In this document: piece after piece, positions 51,214-56,393 of the stretch
Layout of the letters: every line of letters starts with the position of its first letter
Numbering within the stretch: the first letter of the stretch is position 1
Assembly (NCBI GenBank): GCA_964433645.1
Contig: CAYSSK010000012.1
Coordinates: 1-56,393 of the forward strand
DNA from: Desulfofustis sp964433645
GTDB taxonomy: Bacteria > Desulfobacterota > Desulfobulbia > Desulfobulbales > Desulfocapsaceae
DNA: 56,393 nucleotides
Direction of reading: 5' to 3'
Notes under the pieces: generated by a model
What the model was told of the DNA's origin: nothing
Seen by the model: the letters and a program-made list of their open reading frames with translations, nothing else
The model's database searches: none
Made by a program: the position numbers and the translations under genes

Positions 51214-51425
51214 AGCATTGACGGCCTCTAACAGATTGAAACTGCCATAATCAACCTTAATCCAGGCAAGATTAGCCTCTTATGCATACACGCAAATTGA
51301 GACTATTCCTGATCATAACAGTAGGCACGTCAAAATGAGTGAAAACTTAAGTTGCTGTAATTTGCACTGTCAAACATGAGCACGCGTCGCCGATGCAGCT
51401 GATGAAGTCTGGCAGACGACACATC
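51214..51425 (+). other. Gene-free spacer
   Basis: AT-rich, no gene seen; between an integrase relic and the convergent end of the protease gene. Confidence 0.4.
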
Positions 51426-52112
51426 CTACGGTTTGATTTTCGGTGGCTCACAATCTAACGGAGAAGTATCTTGAATGGCTATGTCTGCTGCCGTCTCCCG
51501 GGCGTGTATTATTTCCTGTATGCTCAGGTGCCAGCCATAGGTTCGCGACCGCATAAGGTTTTCATCTGAATCCTGTTGATGGCGAAGGTCCAGGGCATGA
51601 CCAAGCTCGTGGGCGGCAGTGCGAGCTGCCGCTGATCTGGCCGGATTTGCGGCGTGCGCCAGAACAGGAAAATCGCTCATTTGGATGTGTTCACCATCGT
51701 AGTAGCCATTGTACCCGCCGATATCAGGGGAAAACCACATGTCGAGCCCATCAACGAGGGTGATATCATCATCAACTGTGTGAATTTCAAAACAGATTCC
51801 GGCCTGGGTCAACCATATTCTATTTATTTCGGCAAAAATCGGTTCGAATTCCTGTGGCTTTCTGCTGCTGTTGGCCAGATGGACCCGCAGTTTTATGCGA
51901 TAGACGGGCAGTAGGGCTGGGGCCAGTAAGTTTGCCGTCGCTTGAATCGATTCAAGCGGGGCATCACTCGGCGCTCCTTCTCCAAGGGAGTCTTCGGTCC
52001 CTGAAAAGACAAGAAGGGCTACAAGTAGACCGAAAACTGACCGGTGAATCAAACGTCCCAGAAAAGTTAAGCCGAATGTACTATTACAGATATCGATCAT
52101 TTCCGGGGCCAT
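51426..52112 (-). CDS. Secreted metzincin-like zinc metalloprotease
   Basis: 228 residues; a start at the internal Met5 (MIDICNSTFGLTFLG) is also possible. A hydrophobic segment (about 26-40, SVFGLLVALLVFSG) serves as signal peptide or anchor. The active site is HELGHALDLRH (residues about 168-178), the HExxHxxxxxH zinc motif with Asp where metzincins usually have Gly, followed by NLMRS, a plausible Met-turn. Two Cys may form a disulphide. No immunity or partner gene is adjacent; composition is less foreign than the flanking toxin pairs. Confidence 0.7.
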   Translation of the reverse strand: MAPEMIDICNSTFGLTFLGRLIHRSVFGLLVALLVFSGTEDSLGEGAPSDAPLESIQATANLLAPALLPVYRIKLRVHLANSSRKPQEFEPIFAEINRIWLTQAGICFEIHTVDDDITLVDGLDMWFSPDIGGYNGYYDGEHIQMSDFPVLAHAANPARSAAARTAAHELGHALDLRHQQDSDENLMRSRTYGWHLSIQEIIHARETAADIAIQDTSPLDCEPPKIKP

Positions 52113-52540
52113 ATCGTTGTTGGTTGGTAATAAGTATTCGATTTATTATGGTTTCCTAAAAAAAGAACTTCCAATGATGAGCCGTTCGAGCCAATGCGTC
52201 AAAACATCCTTTTCAGGGTAACTTGGGCTATTATTTTTACGCTGATACCAGTATGATGACATGGAGCCAAGATCTCGAAACACTTTTCAGCAAAAGCGAG
52301 GTACTATTCTCCGAAATTTGCCAACAGTATCCCACCGCAGGCGATTATAATGCCTGCACATCGATGTGAGTCTCCTCATATTCTGGCCAGCCATCGTCGA
52401 AAAGTACAACCGCTAGTTCCGAACAATTCTCTAGATGTGCTGGCAGACCACATTGCAGCAGATTCTGATATACCAATTTGCCCTGGCTTGACGTGTGAAA
52501 AAACCTTAACGTTGAGATTTTTCCTGATTTTGTTGAGATC
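52113..52540. other. Region with no recognised gene
   Basis: About 430 bases. A minus-strand frame (52345-52614) of 89 codons ends ELAVVLFDDGWPEYEETHID, which looks protein-like, but it overlaps the vapC end and matches no family I know. Could be a decayed gene tail. Confidence 0.3.
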
Positions 52541-52951
52541 TTACAACAAAACAGTTTTGAATGTTTTTTGGCATTTGATGCGATAAACGGAAAAGTCGCG
52601 ATCAATTGTAGCAATTGTATTAATGTTCAATTTTTCTGCGAGTAATACAAGGCACGAATCAGCAAAGTCCATTGGCAGATCGCGATATTTTTCTGTGAGT
52701 TCTTTAATTCTAAGAAAATCGAAATTGGAGATATTTTCTACTTCAACTCCACCCCTCTTTATCCATTCAATAAAATCAAGTTGTGCATTTCGATTGAAAT
52801 CTAATAAATGAAGAACTTCTGTAATAGATGCGATGGTAGTAATGAGCGAGGAATTGTTGTCTTTGATGAACAAGACCGTCTTTTGATGGTATTTATCGGA
52901 TGAGTCGAAGAGTGCGATTAAAGGACCACTGTCGATTAAGATTTTACTCAT
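52541..52951 (-). CDS. VapC-type PIN-domain ribonuclease toxin
   Basis: 136 residues. PIN fold with the acidic set at Asp7 (ILIDSGPLIALFD), Glu45 (ITEVLHL), Asp95/Asp98 (DFADSCLVLLAEKL) and Asp117 (IATIDRDF). VapC toxins cut tRNA or rRNA. Its ATG overlaps the upstream antitoxin stop by 4 bases. Confidence 0.88.
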   Translation of the reverse strand: MSKILIDSGPLIALFDSSDKYHQKTVLFIKDNNSSLITTIASITEVLHLLDFNRNAQLDFIEWIKRGGVEVENISNFDFLRIKELTEKYRDLPMDFADSCLVLLAEKLNINTIATIDRDFSVYRIKCQKTFKTVLL

Positions 52952-53190
52952 GTCCTTTTGGCCTTAATTTTGTCTTTTAGAATTTTTTTTCTATTCGAAG
53001 ACAAATCATCGCGGCCACTGGCATATTTGCCGAACAAGTCCTGACCGGTTTCCCAAGAGCTTTGTTTTTCTATCTTTTCAATGTAACTAACGAGACTTTT
53101 ACGAATCAACTCTGACTTCGAAAGACCGAGATTTTTTGCCGCATGAGATACTAGTTGTTCCAATTTGGGATCAAGTCTTAATGTGATCAT
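52948..53190 (-). CDS. Ribbon-helix-helix antitoxin (VapB-type)
   Basis: 80 residues. MITLRLDPKLEQLVSHAAKN followed by LGLSKSELIRKSLVSYIEK is a CopG/RHH DNA-binding domain; the tail to residue 80 should wrap the PIN toxin. GGAGGT lies 5 bases upstream and is itself one arm of a perfect palindrome (see next entry). Confidence 0.87.
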   Translation of the reverse strand: MITLRLDPKLEQLVSHAAKNLGLSKSELIRKSLVSYIEKIEKQSSWETGQDLFGKYASGRDDLSSNRKKILKDKIKAKRT

Positions 53191-53195
53191 AATTC

Positions 53196-53226
53196 ACCTC
53201 CGTATTACTGATTGTAATACGGAGGT
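53196..53226 (-). promoter_or_regulatory. Perfect 13-bp palindrome: operator over the vapB ribosome-binding site
   Basis: ACCTCCGTATTAC (53196-53208), spacer TGATT, then the exact complement GTAATACGGAGGT (53214-53226). It is directly upstream of the antitoxin gene and one arm is the Shine-Dalgarno GGAGGT. It fits a dimeric RHH operator, and in RNA it would fold to hide the ribosome-binding site. Confidence 0.75.
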
Positions 53227-53655
53227 CGTGGTCTGTCTAGAGTTTTCTTTGTGAACAGCACACCGATTAAACAGGGTGATCATTCCATTATCCCGTTAAC
53301 CCCTTGGGTGTTTTGGCAAAGATAAATACTTCTGCCGTGTTAGTGACAACCATCCGATAGGTTTTATTGACAAAATTAGAACATGGAATAGGTGGCCTAG
53401 GCAGTATCAATCTGATCTACAAGACCAAGATTTTGACTTTTTGGTTTTTTTCTTTAACTTCTTGGCCATGTTTATTCCTCTCCCATGAAATAGGTGATGG
53501 CCGAGAGTGCGAAAAAAGTATTCTTCTAAACGGGATAGAGCATCAATTACAATTATTGCTGATGATCTTCACCAATAATAAGGGCACAAGACTCGGAATC
53601 ACGCTGAATAACGGGCTGCCCATAAATAAAGAGCATACACCAGTGCTTTGCCGGC
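53227..53655. other. Region with no recognised gene
   Basis: About 430 bases. The 112-codon plus-strand frame here is unlike any protein I know. A 20-codon minus-strand frame (53469-53407, MAKKLKKKTKKSKSWSCRSD) has a fair ribosome-binding site GAGAGG; it may be chance. Confidence 0.3.
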
Positions 53656-53925
53656 CTACTTCGCATCATCTTTGTCCCTGTATACTACTATTTCATTGGC
53701 CGTGATACATGTTACTTTTAAAATAGAGGCCGGGCTCACCCGGTTAGTGCGCTGAATAGTTACTTTTTTGTAAGATTTGATTTTCGGGTTGCAACTGCCG
53801 AATCCTAGCTTCAGGTTGCCGCTGGCTCGGCTGAAACTGACATTGCTCCAGTATCCACCTCCGCGAGTCGCCTCCAGTAACGCAACCGAGTCACTGGCCG
53901 TGTAGTGCCGACCTTTTGAAATCAA
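53656..53925 (-). CDS. Hypothetical protein, possibly a fragment
   Basis: 89 codons with a TTG start (MISKGRHYTASDSVALLEAT). No family recognised. The composition looks coding (few rare residues, alternating beta-like pattern GYWSNVSFSRASGNLKLGFG), and a stop lies seven codons upstream, so it may be the tail of a decayed gene. No ribosome-binding site seen. Confidence 0.3.
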   Translation of the reverse strand: MISKGRHYTASDSVALLEATRGGGYWSNVSFSRASGNLKLGFGSCNPKIKSYKKVTIQRTNRVSPASILKVTCITANEIVVYRDKDDAK

Positions 53926-53968
53926 TAGCCGGAGATTAAGCAGTTAGGGGCGCCTATGCTGAGCTATG

Positions 53969-54030
53969 CGAAAGATTGGTAGATCTCCAGGCTGCTATAC
54001 CACACCGTCACCCGGCCTTCCAATCTTTCG
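53969..54030. repeat. 11-bp inverted repeat after the cyclase gene
   Basis: CGAAAGATTGG (53969-53979) and CCAATCTTTCG (54020-54030) are exact complements 40 bases apart, 15 bases past the cyclase stop on the minus strand. There is no T-run; it may stabilise the operon mRNA end or mark a small element. Confidence 0.5.
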
Positions 54031-54045
54031 TGGATGCCATCGTCT

Positions 54046-55245
54046 TCAACAATGTGGTTGATTTTCATGCTTGGTACCCTCGTTATGATGGTTTGCTGTA
54101 TCATCCTTTGCCGGGGCGAGAACGACGCGGTTGCGGCCCTCAACTTTGGCCTGGTATAGGGCCAGATCGCATGCCTCCAGCAGGTTGTCCACCGTGGCGT
54201 TGATCCCCGCAGTGGCGACCCCGATGCTCAGGGTGATGGCCAGATCGCCAGACCGGGTTGATATCCTGTTGTCGGCGACCAGGCGACACACTCTGTCAAA
54301 AACAAGCTGGCAATCCGCTCCTGCCGACATGGTCGAAACAACCAGGAATTCTTCACCGCCCATGCGGCCCACGGTATCGTGTTGCCTGAGGTTTTCCCTG
54401 AAGATTGTTGTCAGCCCGCAGAGGACCTCATCCCCGGTCTGATGGCCGTAGGTGTCGTTGACCTTTTTGAAATGGTCTATATCGCACATCCCCACAGCCA
54501 GCATTTCTCCGTGCCGGCCGGCGTGGGAAAGTTCTTTATCAAGATGGTTAAGAATGGCGCGGCGATTTAACATGCCCGTCAGCGGATCTCGGCTGGCCTG
54601 ATGGGCCAGCGCCTCACTGGCCTCCTGGGCTTCTTTAGCGATCCGGTACATCGGTTTGACCACCATTTCTGGGATGATCCACCAGACATTGATCAGGGAG
54701 ATTCCCACCAGGAAGATACCTGCCAGGATGAAGGAAAGATGCACCCGGTTTGTTGCCGCCTCATGAAGAGCGAGAATCTTCTCCTGCATCCGGTCGAATT
54801 CTTCCTCCATGGTAATCTGCTCCTGGCGGACCCGGACCATGGTCTCGATCAGTTCTGCCTGCCGATTTTCGCCGGCATAGGCCACGGCGGCCACCAGGTA
54901 CCGATACAGGTGCAGATAAACGTTGCGTAATGGGCTGCCATCACTGCATCCTCCCTCTTCGGCACAGATCCACGCTTCGATAGTAGTTATGCTCTCAAAC
55001 AAATCGCTGGAGATGCGGCTGGCATTGACCAGATCTGTTTCTTCTCCGGTCACCATCCCCTGCATCATCTGGGCAATTGTACGTTCCACTCCGGTGAGCA
55101 CATGCTCTGCTGCCGAGTGGAACTGAAAAAGTGCCTGAAAGTGCTTGCTCTGGTAACGGGAGAGAAAACCCAAGGCACCTATGGTGATCAGGGAGATTAC
55201 CAGAAACGGTATCCACAGAGCGCGATAGGAATTGTTGCTGCTCAT
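54046..55245 (-). CDS. Membrane diguanylate cyclase (GGDEF)
   Basis: 399 residues. Helix at about 10-28, periplasmic sensor of about 140 residues rich in helices (with Cys94 and Cys100), second helix about 170-191, short HAMP-like linker, then GGDEF domain from DPLTGMLNRRAIL (220) with active-site GGEEF (296-300). The inhibitory I-site RxxD is present five residues before it (RQHD, 287-290), so the enzyme should be active and product-inhibited. Its ATG overlaps the stop of the binding-protein gene by 4 bases, suggesting the two act together. Confidence 0.92.
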   Translation of the reverse strand: MSSNNSYRALWIPFLVISLITIGALGFLSRYQSKHFQALFQFHSAAEHVLTGVERTIAQMMQGMVTGEETDLVNASRISSDLFESITTIEAWICAEEGGCSDGSPLRNVYLHLYRYLVAAVAYAGENRQAELIETMVRVRQEQITMEEEFDRMQEKILALHEAATNRVHLSFILAGIFLVGISLINVWWIIPEMVVKPMYRIAKEAQEASEALAHQASRDPLTGMLNRRAILNHLDKELSHAGRHGEMLAVGMCDIDHFKKVNDTYGHQTGDEVLCGLTTIFRENLRQHDTVGRMGGEEFLVVSTMSAGADCQLVFDRVCRLVADNRISTRSGDLAITLSIGVATAGINATVDNLLEACDLALYQAKVEGRNRVVLAPAKDDTANHHNEGTKHENQPHC

Positions 55246-56186
55246 CGTTTTTCTCCGCGCCTCTCTTGAGAAGATACCGGCACAAAGCCTTTTTGGCGGA
55301 GCACCCGCTGGGCTGTTGCCGAGGTGAGAAAACCTGCGAAAGCCTTTGCTCTGGAGTCATCCTGGCGATAGACCAGATTAAGTTCCCGGCGCATGGGATA
55401 GCGGCCCTTGGCCACAGTTATCTGATCGGGCATAACCCCATCAAGAGCAAGTTTGCGGATCGGCTGGCCAAGGGATATAAATCGATCCGCATCACCAAAA
55501 GAAACATAGCCGATCGCCCCGGGGATACCGCCGACCCACAACGTTGCCTCTAAATTTGCCCCGGCTTCCCAAGCATGGGCAGCAATCAACTTAACGTTTT
55601 CCCTTTGTGGTGAATGGGCCGGACTGGACAGCCCGGTGAACTCCTCGAAGGCCACCAGAGTTCCGCGACCAGGCTTCTTGGAAATCAGCACAATCTCTCT
55701 GGCCCAGTCCGGCCCGGCATCCCAGTTGCGGACCCGCCCGGTATAGATATCCTGTAACTCCCGGCTGTTTATTTCGGTCCGGGGATTACGTTTGTTAACG
55801 ATGATTGCCAGTGCATCGTAGCCGATGATAGTGCTTGCCAGGAGCTTTTGTTCTTCTGCTGACAGGGAGCGGCTGACCATGCCCACCTCGGCTTCACCGG
55901 TCAGGACCGCCCTGATTCCAGTGCTGCTGCCTCCTCCTTGAATTTCCAGGGTTTCACCGTAGGCCTTAACGTAGGCTTCGGCCACGTCCTCGATAATCGG
56001 TTGTATCGTGGTTGATCCGGTAATGCGCAGAATGACATCGGTCTGACGTTTTTGTTCTTGGGCCAGGGCCGTCGTTATCCCCCCTGTAAAGATCAGGATG
56101 CTCGAAACGGCAAGCAGTAGTGTGATCGCCTGATGAAAAGGAAGGCGCAATCCTAATCCTTTAGGCCGGAAAGCTGAAAAAATCAT
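55242..56186 (-). CDS. PstS-like periplasmic substrate-binding protein
   Basis: 314 residues with a signal peptide (hydrophobic 18-38, cut probably after TALA at 42). PBP-like family of PstS: RITGSTTIQPIIEDVAEAY, QGGGSSTGIRAVLTGEAEVG, SRSLSAEE and GAIGYVSFGDAD. No pst transporter genes are beside it. It is locked by 4-base overlaps between a receiver-domain gene and a diguanylate cyclase, so it is more likely a sensor of phosphate or another oxyanion than a transport component. Confidence 0.85.
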   Translation of the reverse strand: MIFSAFRPKGLGLRLPFHQAITLLLAVSSILIFTGGITTALAQEQKRQTDVILRITGSTTIQPIIEDVAEAYVKAYGETLEIQGGGSSTGIRAVLTGEAEVGMVSRSLSAEEQKLLASTIIGYDALAIIVNKRNPRTEINSRELQDIYTGRVRNWDAGPDWAREIVLISKKPGRGTLVAFEEFTGLSSPAHSPQRENVKLIAAHAWEAGANLEATLWVGGIPGAIGYVSFGDADRFISLGQPIRKLALDGVMPDQITVAKGRYPMRRELNLVYRQDDSRAKAFAGFLTSATAQRVLRQKGFVPVSSQERRGEKR

Positions 56187-56393
56187 TTATATCTGTCCTC
56201 TTTATGATCCAGTGCTTCCCGCACCTTTTCAGCCAGATATTTCATTGAGAATGGTTTCTGGATGAAGCTCACGCCCTCGTCCAACATGCCGTGATGGGCA
56301 ATGACGTCGGCGGTATAGCCAGTCATGAACAGCCGCCAGATGTCCGGGTAGATGGACAGCAGGTTTTTGGCCAGATCACGGCCGTTCATCTCG
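56183..56393 (-). CDS. Receiver domain, C-terminal end (probable hybrid histidine kinase; partial)
   Basis: The last 69 codons of a response-regulator receiver: MNGRDLAKNLLSIYPDIWRL, FMTGYTADVIAHHGMLDEG with the conserved Thr/Ser position, and FIQKPFSMKYLAEKVREAL with the Lys-Pro. This wording is typical of receivers at the end of hybrid sensor kinases. The gene continues beyond the window edge. Its stop overlaps the binding-protein start by 4 bases. Confidence 0.85.
   Translation of the reverse strand, partial: EMNGRDLAKNLLSIYPDIWRLFMTGYTADVIAHHGMLDEGVSFIQKPFSMKYLAEKVREALDHKEDRYK

Noticed and set aside
53367..53705. 112-codon plus-strand frame
   Set aside because: Odd composition (Leu, Cys, His-rich), no family and no ribosome-binding site.
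1..56393. CRISPR arrays
   Set aside because: No series of regularly spaced repeats and no cas genes were seen.

Overview
The window is a chromosomal segment of a Gram-negative, moderately GC-rich anaerobe. The gene content (LptG-type permease, DxD/DHH phosphoesterase, twin GlgC-like genes, a BadF/BcrA-type activase, the order rpsB-tsf-pyrH-frr-uppS-cdsA-dxr-rseP-tsaB-ispG-proS-rel) fits a Desulfobacterota, probably a Desulfobulbales relative. That assignment is inference from gene order and protein style, not from a search.

Region 1 (1-15722) is a complete S10-spc-alpha superoperon: the end of tuf, then rpsJ-rplCDWB-rpsS-rplV-rpsC-rplP-rpmC-rpsQ-rplNXE-rpsZ-rpsH-rplF-rplR-rpsE-rpmD-rplO-secY-map-infA-rpmJ-rpsMKD-rpoA-rplQ, closed by a clear intrinsic terminator. 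Region 2 (15785-30833) holds a YkgJ-like Cys-rich protein, then translation elongation, nucleotide, isoprenoid and envelope genes (rpsB, tsf, pyrH, frr, uppS, cdsA, dxr, rseP, tsaB, ispG, proS), a RelA/SpoT homolog whose hydrolase site is ruined, a zinc-ribbon/Smr-like protein and an exported FKBP isomerase. Many of these overlap by 1-4 bases and look translationally coupled.

Region 3 (30834-38372) has a minus-strand unit (lptG, an HgdB/HGD-D-like protein, a BadF/BcrA-type activase and a truncated DUF362-like remnant). On the plus strand are a DHH phosphoesterase, two overlapping GlgC-type nucleotidyltransferases, and a miniature open reading frame that looks like a hydroxyacid-oxoacid transhydrogenase with its whole middle deleted.

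Region 4 (38673-48955) is a 10.2 kb genomic island in tRNA-Arg(CCU), bounded by a 46-bp exact direct repeat of the tRNA 3' half. It carries an RloA/RloB (AbiL-like) pair, a frameshifted tyrosine integrase, an excisionase gene with an in-frame stop, a replication-initiator-like gene, an ISAzo13-type insertion sequence, an ankyrin fragment fused to a decayed type I restriction HsdR tail, and an intact-looking DarTG toxin-antitoxin pair.

Region 5 (48956-53930) is a second accretion of mobile debris: a HigBA-like pair, a Phd/RelE pair, an integrase fragment, a secreted metzincin-like protease and a VapBC-type pair with a perfect 13-bp palindrome over its ribosome-binding site. Region 6 (54046-56393) is a tightly overlapped minus-strand signalling operon: the end of a receiver domain (probably a hybrid histidine kinase), a PstS-like periplasmic binding protein, and a membrane diguanylate cyclase. 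The new-biology candidates I rate highest are the HGD-D-like/activase unit behind lptG, the kinase/binding protein/cyclase operon, the hydrolase-dead Rel, and the defence island.
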